The notes: generated by a model not told the origin, from the letters alone. A stretch of 64,000 nucleotides of DNA from Lichenostomus cassidix (GCA_008360975.2 CM039182.1:52340491-52404490); one strand, 5' to 3'; shown: positions 1 through 10,946, counted from the stretch's first letter. Translations and numbers: made by a program.

Positions 1-1036
1 GAGGGGCATTACGAGTTGAAACATGGGTTACATGCAGAGAATCATTTAGTACCTAAGCTGAAGACACTTGGATTGATTAACCAGACTTAGGGAACCGCAC
101 TAACTGAACTTCCTGACTGTGAAAATAGGCATGGACATGGTCCTCTTAGGGATGTAAATTAATTCAGTGAGAGAACACATGCCATGGGGATTGTATGCAT
201 GTATGTGCATACATTGAGAGATTTAAAGACATGATAGATTTTCAACATGTGCCCCATACTGCATGTCAACTATCATTAAAATGTCATCTTTAGAAAATAA
301 TGCTTGTGTGGGGCATTCTGAAAATACATTAATCATGTTTATAGCAATCTATTAGGTTGAATGTGTTATACATTTTTCCTGCTTAGGACATGAGGTAATC
401 AACACCAGATTTGCAAGTTTTCCATTGAGTCAATTAAATAATCATCAAAATATGTTCATTTTTGTATGTACAACATTCGCAGTAACATTTCTTATGTAGG
501 CTAAGAAATAAGATCTGAGATCATTCTTTGAATTAGAAATTCAAGAATATACCAGATAGTTTATACACAAAATCAGATAATTAAATTCAATTTAGCTTTG
601 TACACGAAACACATAGAACCACTCATATTCAATCTACAAGCCAAAATTTCGTCATATACGTAATTTGAATGGTGGAGAACTGCAGGTAATGAATGTGCAT
701 TTTTTTTTAAAGTGCGAAATGGGGGGAGGTGGGAAAGGAAAGATGAAAAGAAAGGAGTATTGACTATGAGTTACTGTTTTGCTACTCTACCTGCATTATC
801 ATGTTCAGTTACGTTACCTTTGGAATTAAGGTGCTCACTGTGGCTTTATATCGAGTAATATTTAAAACAAGCCATGAAGTGGAGGAAGTTCTTTGAGGAA
901 GTATCTCTCACATACTGTTAAATAGTAAATAATCTCTGAAATTATTTCTATTCATTGCTCTGTTGGCTTTGGTTTCATCTTTGAGGAGGAAGGAGACCAA
1001 TTAGTGATAGCCCAAAGAGGAAAAATCATGAATATT
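1..1036. other. Non-coding AT-rich DNA, no gene seen
   Basis: Apart from the first copy of a 73-bp duplication, this stretch shows no recognisable gene, RNA or transposon. Stop codons are frequent in all frames. A reading frame open to the left window edge runs through positions 1-90 and ends inside the duplicated segment, but it is only about 29 codons and resembles nothing I know, so I do not call an exon. Confidence 0.6.
46..118. repeat. 73-bp direct duplication, copy A
   Basis: This segment recurs at 1543-1615 in the same orientation, offset by exactly 1497 bases. The copies differ at one base only (A at 66, G at 1563), and the flanking sequence is unrelated on both sides. The length is close to that of a tRNA, but no cloverleaf forms in either orientation and there is no terminal CCA context. 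I do not recognise the family. The near-identity implies a recent copying event or an active short repeat. Confidence 0.9.
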
Positions 1037-1260
1037 CAGAGGCCTAGAAAGCATGACCTCCTGAGGAAAGACTGAAAGATTTGAGTTTGTTTAGTCTAAA
1101 TAGAAGAAGGCTTAGACAGAACGATTATCACAGCCTTTGAGTACATTAAAAGTTGCTCCAGAAGAGGATGAGAATACAACAGTTCTCTGTGCCCTCTTTG
1201 GGTAGAGCAAGAAGTGACAGGCTGATACTGAGGCAAGGACAATTTAGTTGCCACTTGGTA
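1037..1260 (+). mobile_element. Old CR1 LINE fragment (end of ORF2)
   Basis: The sequence matches, from memory, the C-terminal coding part of CR1 ORF2. The region around 1060-1115 reads, with frame breaks, as the family's ERL..L.LFSL..RRLR block. It is followed by the usual stretch covering a phrase such as SRRG and then a degraded FSLCP-like segment near 1180-1200. Stops and frameshifts are scattered throughout, so it is a dead, strongly diverged relic. The right edge is uncertain: similarity fades after about 1230. CR1 elements copy themselves by target-primed reverse transcription and are the main LINE family of birds. Confidence 0.65.
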
Positions 1261-1542
1261 GGAGGTGCCATCACTGGTCTCTGAGATGGAGATAGTGGAA
1301 TTACATGTTTTAGGAACATATTAGGAAATGACAAGTAGATATTTCCTGTTCCTGCTTTATTAGTATTCCTTCTGGTTGGAATAGGTGATCTCATAAAATT
1401 CTGCTCTCAAAAAATATTCCGTTTTTTGAAATCCTTGTTTTCTAAGATACTGCTTGTTTGTAATGAAGTTGGATGTGAATGTATCCATACAAATTTTTAC
1501 CCGTATGTTGTGCAGTATTATGCTGTAAAGTACCTAAGTACC

Positions 1543-1615
1543 TTAGTACCTAAGCTGAAGACGCTTGGATTGATTAACCAGACTTAGGGAACCGCACTAA
1601 CTGAACTTCCTGACT
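1543..1615. repeat. 73-bp direct duplication, copy B
   Basis: This is the second copy of the segment at 46-118, with 72 of 73 bases identical. Just before it, at 1529-1538, lies AGTACCTAAG, which repeats the first bases of the duplicated segment itself (AGTACCTAAG at 1545-1554). That stutter suggests template switching or microhomology-mediated insertion at this site, making copy B the likely recipient. This last step is inference. Confidence 0.9.
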
Positions 1616-3258
1616 TTACTTTAAAAGTTTTGGCTATGAACATACTGTGAACACAAACAGAAAAACTACAAATTTGAACTCTAAGGCTATGTTAATCAAA
1701 GTCATTCAGGTATTGTTAAGTATTAAATTAAGGAGGTTAATATGAAGACTACTCAGAGCAGAGCTGAAATGGGCAGAAATCTGTTCTGGAAGAAAGTTTC
1801 AAAGGAGGAAAATGGTGCTAGTTTTGGGGTTTTTTTGCATGGAGGGGAGGGAGGAAGGGGCATGCTAGGCAAGATTATTTTTCTGCAGAATGCAGGGTAG
1901 CAGGGAGAGCAAAAGACATGCAGTCAGGAAGGGTAGAGTGGAAAGTGTTACATTAGGGTGAGTGAGAGAGAGCAGAGACACAAACTAGGCTGTCAGTAAA
2001 CGTGGAGAAAAGGGGTCCATTTTCAATACATTAACTGGAAAGGGCCAGAGTGAAGCAAGGGAACAAATGTAATAAAGGAGTAATCCAAACTGACACAGTG
2101 ATTAAAAGTAGACTGCAGGAGAGATTAACATAAATTCTCATAGAAAGGGAGGAGACAGAAATAGAGAAATAAAGAGGAACTAGATGAACAAAGGAGATGT
2201 TTTGTATTTGCAGTGTTTATGGAAGTGTTGGGATTTCCGAGCACATGTCGGTAGCTAGAGTCTTGACAAGACCATGCACACTAACCTAATGTCATTTGTT
2301 CTAACTAAAACATTGAGAAATACTTTTCATGAGCCAATTTAAATAAAAAAATCTGTTTTTACCTTAATGTGATGTCTTGTAGCATGTGGTCAGATGCCAG
2401 CTGTGTAGGACCAAGCAAACAGTCTGTACTGTCTCTTAATTAATCCTTTTTTCCTACATGCATTGATAGATTTCAGAAGACTTACATTGTACCTTTTACT
2501 TGTGGCCTGAAGTTCAAATTGATAAGGAAACATGAGTCCACAGACTCATGGAATCCGCAGGCTAACCCCAACAAAGCATTTGTTTATAAATAGGAAGAGA
2601 GTATCCTAATAACAGGAGGCAGATGTTAAACATCTTGATTCATTTCAAATCTACTCAGCCTAGCTCAATGAACCCAAAGTCAGGCAAGAGTGGACAAACA
2701 GAGCTTTCTTTTTATCCTATTGGGTCACATTAAAATATATGTCATGTTTTTTCTGCAGTTTGTGAGCTTATTATGAAACAGATTGAACAAATTTGGAGAG
2801 AACCTTTCAGACTGATTGTTAAAATTATTAATCACATCCTGATTTTCACTATTACTGTTTGTTTAATATTTTAAACATTCTGCATATTAAAATTCTCAGG
2901 AGAACCTTGGGGTTTGTTAGCTTGTTGATTATATTACACATAGTTTCTCCACCACCATCCCTATTAAAGTCAGTGTTACAACATCATAAATAGTTGAATT
3001 CTTATGTTGTTAGTGGTTTTGATGACGGCAATTTAAAAATATTCGTAAGTGTTCTTTTTCTGCTTGGCCATGTGTACTTTTTCAGTGTCGTTCATACACA
3101 AATAAACAATTGGGATAATGCTGTAAAGTTATTTTTGAACTGCTGCCTGGGCTTGAAAAAGCTCAATGCACAAAACTCACTGAGGTGAATGGAAACATTC
3201 CAACATATTTCAGTGAGCTCTGGATCAGACTCCTGAGCACAGGGCTGTTTCAAAGACC

Positions 3259-3271
3259 TTTTTTTTTTTTT
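3259..3271. repeat. Poly-T tract (13)
   Basis: This is an uninterrupted run of 13 T. No LINE or processed pseudogene is visible next to it that would make it a reverse-strand poly-A tail. Confidence 0.9.
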
Positions 3272-4004
3272 AACATATTGTAATAGACAATGTTTACTGA
3301 ACCTATCTAAGGTTTCCAATGATTAATATACATTAGCTTCAACGTGTTTTGACTAGCTGATGATTAGCTATCATCAGACAATTTCTTAGGGGTTTTTATT
3401 CTGCCTTTCTCAGGCATTACACAACACTGCTCCAGCTGTCCCAATGTCCAGATGTTGGCTGTAAAGCTCTCTGAATTTAATATTGTATGCAATCCCCCCC
3501 GCCTTTTATTATTTTTTCCCCAAACGGGTTTGAAGCTGCAATGTCTATATTAGCTGTTTTCTTACAAGGGCTGTTTCGAGGCAGCTTTTATTCCAATGTG
3601 AATTAGAGGGTGCTCAGATTTCATCAAAACCTGTGCACAATCACTTTGTTTGTTTGAACCTATCTTTCACATTCAACGTGAAAGAGCCTTCTGGAAATGC
3701 AGGACACATTTTGCTCTTGTGTTGGATGAAGAGCCTTACATGCCTGTTTTCAGTCCTGCATCCTTGACATAGTCCCTAGTTAATTTACGATTACTAAACA
3801 AACACCCCTTACAGAACTTCTGCCTGGGTCCCTACACAGAAAAGGCACTGTCTTTGTTTTAACAATTCCTGTCATGTTAGGTGAACAGGTTCTCCCACTT
3901 GGATATTTTGCAGCTTGTTGTACATATATGCTTTCCTTGATACTTTTGCATGCCTGGAATGCCTGCCAGTTGAACATCTCTGAGGCCATTATAGGTGCCT
4001 ATCA

Positions 4005-4077
4005 ACTTCACAACTCTTCTGTAAGATAGGTAGGTCTCCTCATTCCCATTTGGCCCTGTTTTGAAAGCTGAAGAATG
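4005..4077 (+). repeat. Possible MIR-like SINE or CR1/L3 tail relic
   Basis: The order of words here follows the conserved tail shared by MIR and L3-type elements: a TCACAAC start, then GTAAGATAGGTAGGT, then CATTCCCATTT, then an AGCTGAAGAATGG end where the family has a GAAACTGAGG-like segment. The match is by eye and strongly diverged, so the family could be another ancient amniote repeat. Confidence 0.4.
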
Positions 4078-4133
4078 GATAGATGTGCCATGAAAGCGTG
4101 AAACAAGCGTGATAGATGTCCCATGAAAGCGTG
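4078..4133. repeat. Tandem duplication, 33-bp period
   Basis: A 23-base unit at 4078-4100 is repeated at 4111-4133 with a single difference (G versus C at the tenth base), separated by ten bases ending in AAGCGT. It looks like a two-copy local slippage or duplication event. No function is evident. Confidence 0.85.
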
Positions 4134-4555
4134 TGGTAAAACCCCTATTTTTTCCCTTTCAGCTAGTGTCTCTTGAAATGTGTTTGCTGAAAAATGTATT
4201 TGTTTGGAAGGAAAGCAGTTAATAGTCCCCAGATATTAGACAATTTTTTTTTTTGGTGTTGGTAACGGGCATGTAATTTCAGTTGCTCTATGCCACTTAC
4301 TGCTTTGCAGGTCTCTTGAGAGCTCAAAGAGGGTTGAAAAATGTTACTAATTCCTCTAATCTTTCAGCATAGAGTTGAGATGAGGCATGAAGTATGTCAT
4401 TCAAAGGATACTTGAGCAATATGATTGGCTAATGGGGAGTCCTAGCAGCAGGTACAACATTTTAAATATGCACTACCAGAACACAGGCTTTTAAAAAGCA
4501 TTTCTCGTAGCCCTCACCTCAAGGTTTGCAACACTGTAGATAGCTTTTCTAATTG

Positions 4556-4701
4556 TAATAAGTCACAACAGGGCATGCCTTGTTGGGCCATAATCATACT
4601 TCTCAGGCTGCTGATAGCACTCCTCCTTCGGGTTCATGGCTGGCGTACACCCGAGGAGTGCAATTATGGTACAACAATGATTGCCCTGTTGTGCCTTATT
4701 A
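4556..4701. repeat. 146-bp imperfect palindrome (long hairpin)
   Basis: The two ends are inverted copies. TAATAAG at 4556-4562 pairs with CTTATTA at 4695-4701. CACAACAGGGCA at 4564-4575 pairs perfectly with TGCCCTGTTGTG at 4682-4693. Further in, CCATAAT at 4588-4594 pairs with ATTATGG at 4663-4669. A separate inner stem joins GCACTCCTC at 4617-4625 to GAGGAGTGC at 4653-4661, with CGGGT at 4629-4633 facing ACCCG at 4649-4653. About 22 bases at 4595-4616 stay unpaired on the left arm. The shape fits a small non-autonomous DNA transposon (MITE) or one of the ancient palindromic conserved repeats of the Eulor or UCON type. I cannot name the family. Short reading frames run through both strands, as expected of a palindrome, and are not taken as genes. 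Confidence 0.8.
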
Positions 4702-7700
4702 TTCAAGCAAGGCATTGAAGCAAGTGTTTGTGTGTGTGCACATGCAGAGCCAAAGTACATCTGAGCAGGTCCTTACCAGATAATTAAAAAACTTGCATTA
4801 ACCCTATCCCAACATTTCTTTAATTTGAATGGTCCTTTCATAGCTGCCATTTTATCCTATTTCCCAGGTAGCTCCCAGAAAACCCACCAAGGACTCTCTT
4901 TTCCTTTACTTTTTGCCATTTTTGTGTTTTTTCATTTTAGCATGAAATTGAGCCCTGACAAGGGTGGTATTCCTACCAGCCTTGGAGTAGGAAGATGCCT
5001 GTTCAGCTGTAAGGCATGTAAATCATAACATGTGGTAGTAGGAGGTCCCTTCACATCAGATTGAAGACTTAAGCTGAGCTTTTGTGCCCTGATGGCCCAC
5101 TTGCCCAGATCACTAGTAAGTGTGTCTTGATAGTGCTAATAATCCCCATAGGTCTTAAGAAGAGCCAACAGCTCTGCTTAGACCAAGACCAGAAAAGCCA
5201 AGATCTCATTTCACAGAAATCCCAGTCTTTTTGATGGACGCACCTGAATCCACAACAGGGAAATGAAAGTGCAACTACTTTACCAAACCCTTGAGTTATC
5301 CAGTTTCCTTTAAAAGATTTTGGTGTTATTTTTTAGCTTGACTTATATTTAAATACACAGAATACGAAATGTATTCATGACATATAGAGGTGTGACATAC
5401 ACCAAGCAACGCCCTTCTCCTGCAATAACATCTGTAGCAGTGGAGTGCTGCACGAAGCTGAAGGACATCCCAGGGTGAACACAACCATCATTTGTCACTG
5501 AAATTTGGAATTGAGGAAGCTGTTTATACAACAGACAGGGAAGAGGCACTTCTCTCATTTTTCTAGGCTTATGCTGTCAGATTTTTAAGTCATAAGAACG
5601 GAATGAGTTCTATTATCCACATGTTTTTTTGGAAGGTCTCTTCCAACTCTGAGCAGTTTTAATTGCAGATGTTGTTAGGATGTCATTTTTAATGGCCTTA
5701 TGAAAAAGCTCTGCCATTTCCACATTCTTGAGCTTTGAGCAGCGTGCATTCTTCAGCTGCTCAACAACAACAGCCTGCCTCCCTCGGTCCCAAGGATGCT
5801 GAGAATGGGAACACTCGATCTTTGCAGACCAGCTAGTGTTTGTCATTGCACTGTGGCACATTCCCAATTCAAGAGCTGTAAATTTTCCTTGAGAGGGTGC
5901 AGCTTTGTGAGAGTTGGTCACAAGTGAGATTCTGTGAAAGCTAATGCAGTGCTTCCTGAGATTACAAATTGCTAGGCTGGGGTCAGTGTTAAGACCACAA
6001 ACATAAGGTGTTTGAGATAAAAACATTTTACAGCATCTGCCAAACTGGTGAGATTTTCGTATTTGCTGCTGTGTTCAGTTCTTCTAACAGTTACAGAGAA
6101 TCTTGGCTCCCCCTTTATCCTCCCTCGATAGCAAAAGTTAATCACTCGCACATGGACTCAACTGAAAAAAGTATGTAATGTTTACTCGTTTATCTCTCTC
6201 ACATTAAATTTAATTTCGTCTGTTTCTACCACTTCTCTGTGATGTGAAACTAGTGCTCATTGGTGTATAACACACAGAAGTGTTTTTTCCTGAGCAAAAA
6301 AGTGATGCCATTCATTTTTTTTAGAAAGGCAACTGTAAGGCAGGATGTGTGCCCTGATTCCTAAGGCACTCTTGGATTCTCTGAGTTTCAGTCCAGGGGA
6401 GTAAAATTTGAAGAGAGCAAAAATAACAGTGTGAAGCTGCATGGGTGTTACGCTTGCAAGACATTTCTGCAGAGAGGTACAAGACTTGGGGCTGGGCTGC
6501 CAGATTCACTAAACACAAATTTTGCATTCATGGGAAACAGGCTAATGACCTAGTTGGACTCTTGGGATTTGTGTTTAGCTGCAGAAAACTACCAGGAGGG
6601 AGCTTGGTGATGAGGAGACCAGGACCATTTTGGCCTGACTGTTGTTGATCCTGGCTGCTGGGTGGCAACCCAAGAGAAAGAGATATGGTATCCCTGTGCC
6701 TCCGTGAGTTCCAAAGGAGCCCTTCTTACCCCCAGAAGCCCAGTTTGAGTCAGTCTTCTTTCCCTCTGTGTGCTGCTAGCAGTGTAGGATTCCCCCTGTC
6801 TCCCCTCTAATTCCCTAAAGTGTTGTTTCAAGGTGTTTTGGCTCTTCCTAATTGTATTTGGTAAAAGCTGTCACTTCAGTTTTTCAAGGGTTGCACCTTG
6901 GATGCACATTTTTCATGCCCAGTATATAAGATTCCAGGGTTCAGTCTGGCATACACCATTCAGGATGGTCCCTTAAATGAAATTTCTGTCTATCACATAT
7001 ACATCCTCATCAAATTAGTCTCCCCTCCCCTCTGGATCTGCATGCCGACCTTGCTGCTTTGATGTTAGAGCACTGAGGAATTTATAAGACATGGTATTTT
7101 TTTCCCAGCAAAAAAACATGAGCAAACCATCTAATATGATAATTACTGAAACTGATTTACATCTTGTGAAAAGATTAGGCAGTGGCTGCTGCTGCTGCCT
7201 TGGAAATGTCCCATAATGATATCAAACTTCAGGCCTAAGGAGAAGTACAAAAAGGCAGCTTGAAAACCTCTGGATGTATATCTTCTGATAAGTCTCCATG
7301 GATTTGCTGATAAGACTGCCCCTGGAAGGATTCTTGTTTCTGGTTCTTTCACCAGGCAGAGGGATTTTGCCCTCCCTGCAACTGCACTTCGAATGAGCAG
7401 TTGAATATGGGTGGACTTTAAAGAATGACAACCAGAGAAAGATTAGATTCAGACACAACTAATGTTTCAACTGGTTTTACAGTATTAGCCAGCAAGTCAC
7501 ACCAAAAGCTCTTCTACACACAAATCTGGAAAATATGTTTTCAGAGACATGTCTGTTCAGTATATATAACATCCTTTTCCCTCCAGCCTTTGGAACCTCA
7601 TGTTGCTGATGTGTTTACACAAATAAATAGCTTCATGTCAATAATTTTGTACGACTGCATAAATCCTTGAAGCATCTTGAGCCTCTGCTGTAGATATTTA

Positions 7701-8321
7701 GGGGAGTTTTTGTCTGTCTCCAGATGGGGTATAAGGACAGTTCAGGTACATAGTTTGCTTCCTTCTCCTCTGTTTAGATACCTCTCAAGTAAGGTATATG
7801 TAGAGTTGGGTGAATTAGGCAAGCTATTTAGGACCCATGCACTAATTCTTGCTGTTAACCTGCTGAGGTTTCATAAGCTAATGATTTTTACTTTGAAAAT
7901 AACTCAATGTCAGACTTGAAAGGATAAGCATCTTTTGAAAAGTATGTTTTTGCTAAGAAAGCTAAATTTATACAGTCTAAAAGAAAATCAGTAGCAGGTG
8001 GGTTGCGTTGGGGTTGTTATTAGATAGAGAAGACAAGCATATCAAGAAATTGTAAAAAGCTCCATGATGAAGTACAGTAAGGCCTTTTTTATACTTGAAT
8101 ACTTAAAAAAAAGACATTATGAGCAGAAGGCATTCAGTGAAACCAAAGCGCCTTTCAACATCTTAGCATATGAAACTCTCATTCATAGAATGCTGAGGTT
8201 CGTTCCAGTGACAGGAGTCTAGCAGGGTTCACACAATGGCATGAAAATTTATCTGGACTGTGGTAGGATCATCACACTGCAATGCCACACATAAAGCAAG
8301 CTCACTAATTTGCTTCCCACC
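4702..8321. other. Non-coding DNA, no gene seen
   Basis: I see no gene or clearly identifiable transposon here. The longest open frame is a 137-codon minus-strand stretch at 5613-6026 with no recognisable domain and no splice context. A phrase near 5630-5655 (GGTCTCTTCCAACTC) resembles the last bases of a CR1 element, but the sequence before it does not support one. Confidence 0.5.
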
Positions 8322-8477
8322 TGTGTTGGTTTTGCTTAGCCCAGAACATCAGCAAGGTACCTTTAGCAGCTAAGAGAAATTTAAACCCTTCAAAAGCTGT
8401 TGTGGTAGGCCTGAAGAAGTGGCTGAAGGGCTGGGAGAAAACGCACCCCTGTGTTCATGTGTTGGTTTTGCTTAGCC
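8322..8477 (+). repeat. Duplicated LTR 5' end
   Basis: The 20 bases starting the LTR at 8322-8341 recur exactly at 8458-8477, 136 bases further on. Only the second copy continues into the body of the LTR as I remember it. The first is followed by a weakly LTR-like stretch (GCAAGGTACC and on). This is either a partial duplication inside one LTR or the scar of a nested insertion. Confidence 0.75.
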
Positions 8478-9150
8478 AGTTTTTGCTAGTGGGTGGAGGG
8501 GCACAAAGATGGCTCTTGTGTGTTCTGTGTGAATGTTCTGGAAGTTTTCACCATGTCCAGCAGAGCCAATCTCTGATGGCTCTGAGAGTGATGGACATGC
8601 TGCTGGCCAAGCCTGGGCCAATTAGAGATGTTGGTTATGCCACTGTGAAAACACTTGAGAAGAAATCAAAACAATGTGAGCGCACACTTCTTTTTAGCCA
8701 GAGGAGGAGGAGAAGGTGAGGGAAAACAACATGGAGACACCAAGGTCAGTGGAGAAGGTGTGGGAGGAGGTGCTCCAGGCACTGGAGTTGAAAACCCTCT
8801 GCCAGCCGTGGTGATGACCATGGTGAAGCAGGCTGTCCCTCTGCAGCCCATAGGGTCCACAGCAGGTACAGAGTTCCACCCACAGTCTGTGGGGAGGTGC
8901 CCATGCCAGAGCAGGTGGATGCCTGGAGGAAGCTGTGATCTGGTGGGACTCCCAGTGGAGGGAAAGGCCTTGCTCCTGAGACAGAAACAGCCTGGCCTCA
9001 CCTTGTAGGTCTGCACCCTGTGGATGAGGTACTCATGTTGCAGCAGATTTGGGTGAGCTGCTGCACATTTGGACCCAGGCCAAAGAAGTTCACAGAGGAC
9101 TGTCTCCTGTAGGAGGGACCACATGGCTAAGTAGAGGACTCCTCTCCCTG

Positions 9151-9384
9151 AGCAGTGGAAGAAATTTTGGACTGGACTGACCAAAGAAAAACCCCCTTGC
9201 CGTGCCCCGCCCCCCCCCCCCCTCCGCCCCGTACTGTTGGTTGAAAGGAGAGAGGGGGGTGAGCGGAGAAACGGTGAATGAAGCAGAAGAAATGTTGGCG
9301 ATGGATTGGCTAAGAAAACCCCCATACCCTGCCCCCCCTGAGCTGTTGGTTGGAAGGAGGGAGGGAGGTGAGTAGAAAAATGGC
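9151..9384 (+). repeat. Tandem duplication inside the LTR, about 130-bp unit
   Basis: Unit 1 (about 9151-9280) and unit 2 (about 9281-9384) share the order AGCAG..GAAGAAAT, then TTGG.., then AAGAAAA with a run of C, then CTGTTGGTTG, then AAGGAG.GAG, then GGTGAG. The second unit lacks the long C run. Downstream, the phrase ATGG[C/T]GTCTTAAGAG is also repeated, at about 9380-9394 and 9415-9429. The LTR version I remember has one such unit, so this looks like local expansion. Confidence 0.65.
9210..9222. repeat. Poly-C tract (13)
   Basis: This run of 13 C lies in the GC-rich part of the LTR. It is prone to length error in sequencing and assembly. Confidence 0.9.
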
Positions 9385-9470
9385 GTCTTAAGAGGGAGGG
9401 GGGTTAATGAAGAAATGGTGTCTTAAGAGCTTATTTTTACTTTTCATTTATCCTCTGATTCTGTTAGGTT

Positions 9471-9476
9471 AATAAA
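9471..9476 (+). promoter_or_regulatory. LTR polyadenylation signal
   Basis: The canonical AATAAA lies about 200 bases before the proposed LTR end, where the R region of this LTR family carries it. It is what sets the orientation of the LTR. Confidence 0.6.
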
Positions 9477-9671
9477 GCACTTTGCAACTTAAGTTTTGAG
9501 TCTGTTTTGCCCTTTGGTGTGTCCTCCCACAGTACCTTATCTCAACTCATGAAGTCTGTGTGTGTGGTGTGTGTTAGTTTTTTTCTTCTCTTCTGCACAG
9601 TTGTGGCAGGGGAGAGCAGAGAAAGCAGCTGTCATAGGTGTGTGGCATTTGGCAAGTGTCAAACCACAATA

Positions 9672-10946
9672 CCACCTTTGCCATTTCCCCTGATTAACAA
9701 AAATAGTTTTTATATGGAACAGTACTTTGCCACGGGCACATCACTGTCTGTATCAGGGAGTGGTTTGGTGCAAAGCTCAGATGTTTGAATGTTAGAGTGA
9801 GCACTGCTGGGGTTCTCATTCAGTCTTTTAAGCTATGGAGTACTGTGAGGTTGTGCAGACTGACGAAGATGTGCATCAGTTTTTTCAAGTTACTATGAGT
9901 GATGAGAGGTAGATTTTAGGATACTTAGGATGACTTTGCTGAGGGGGAGATGTGATATGTATTTAGTAATTTTAAACACCACTAAACTGAAGGCAGTGGA
10001 ACACACAAAATGTATCTTCCATGATCAAAAAGAGGTAAATTAATCATATATTACTGTATGTGCATTTTACTATGTAATGTTTTATATGGGTGCTGTAGCC
10101 CATATAATTTGTCCACTATTCTTATAATGCCTAAAGATGGGGCTATGAACATGGATACCCTTCCTAAAGTGTCTAATTCAACATGCTTAAAATGCTTAAG
10201 CCACCACACATGTATTATTCAGTGAGAAAAATAAATCTGAAACAAAAACTTTAGCCAAAGGCAGCATTTTGGCAGAAGGCAGTGCTTAGTGCCCACATGC
10301 CCCAGAGACTGCTTTCCAGAGGGTGTCCCAGCCACTGGTATCCCTAGATATTTTATCCTGCTTTGTGTAGCTATGTTTATTGTCATATCTTAGTCCAGAA
10401 TGAAGACTATTCTTTGTGTTTACGTATTACATCAACACATCCCTGTAAGATCCACTCAGCACAAAGAGGAAAGTTTGTTTTATGTGGTGATGACCGTGTA
10501 CTGCTGGGACACCAGAACAGAAAGTCTCTTCCAAAGCCCTGGTTTCCCTGAGCTGTTTCTAATCCCACAGAGGCTTATGGAGCTACAGCAGAGCTGCAAA
10601 GCTCAGTCTAATGTAAATTATCAGAATTACTTGACTTGTTTGCTTAGGAACTCACTGGCACCAGGTTTTCCCTGATGGCTGCTAAGATCCATGTGGAAAA
10701 GCCCTACAGGATGTAACAGGAATCTTTGCAGAAACATTAAAAGGCCCTATTTAAACTGCTCTGAAACCTATAGAGTTTAATAGAGAGTAATATCCTTTCT
10801 ATTGTTGTTTTTAACTATCCTATATAATTCTATATTAAATTCTTGAGAAAGGCTGTAATTTTCTATTAAATTCTTTCAGGCTTTTCCACAAGGGTTCAGT
10901 AACATTTTTCATCTTTCCCAGAAGTCAATCACTTCAAGCCGCTAGC
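9672..10946. other. Non-coding DNA, no gene seen
   Basis: This is AT-rich sequence without recognisable genes or repeats. Open frames of up to 91 codons at 10363-10675 overlap in two frames and show no domain, so I treat them as chance. Confidence 0.5.

Larger units (their letters stand above)
1261..4000. other. Non-coding DNA, no gene seen
   Basis: Outside the 73-bp copy B this stretch is AT-rich unique sequence with stops in every frame. It contains a short hairpin at 2531-2550 (8-base arms, 4-base loop), a 7-base-arm hairpin at 3357-3377, and a run of 13 T at 3259-3271. The hairpins are about as frequent as chance allows in a window of this size. Confidence 0.55.
8322..9671 (+). mobile_element. 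Solo LTR of an ERV-L-type endogenous retrovirus
   Basis: The start (TGTGTTGGTTTTGC), the central blocks around 8740-8960 and the end block around 9480-9665 follow, in order, an LTR I know from songbird ERV-L elements. The polyadenylation signal AATAAA at 9471-9476 gives the plus orientation. No gag, pol or env sequence adjoins it, so it is a solo LTR left by recombination between two LTRs. Proposed ends: TG at 8322, and TA at 9671 in place of the usual CA. CCACC lies at 8317-8321 and again at 9672-9676 as a candidate 5-bp target duplication, the size ERV-L integrase makes. An alternative left end is the second copy of the first 20 bases at 8458. LTRs carry promoter and polyadenylation signals and may act as regulatory DNA, which is not shown here. 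Identification is firm; the exact ends are less so. Confidence 0.7.

Noticed and set aside
46..118. tRNA or tRNA-derived SINE because the segment is 73 bp
   Set aside because: Neither strand gives a pairing acceptor stem or a convincing B-box, so tRNA length is a coincidence.
2531..2550. 8-base-arm hairpin with a 4-base loop
   Set aside because: About one such hairpin is expected by chance in 64 kb. There is no neighbouring gene that it could terminate, and the genome type makes a bacterial terminator meaningless.
5613..6026. 137-codon open frame on the minus strand with a CR1-like phrase at its end
   Set aside because: The protein resembles nothing I know, and the GGTCTCTTCCAACTC phrase is not preceded by CR1 sequence.
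8170..8250. Inverted CR1 3' end near CATAGAATGCTGAGG
   Set aside because: The resemblance is limited to a few words, and the remaining sequence does not follow the CR1 order.
8666..9325. 219-codon open frame on the minus strand
   Set aside because: It is antisense to the ERV-L-type LTR and stays open because of the GC-rich, repeated sequence. The translation is low-complexity and has no known domain.
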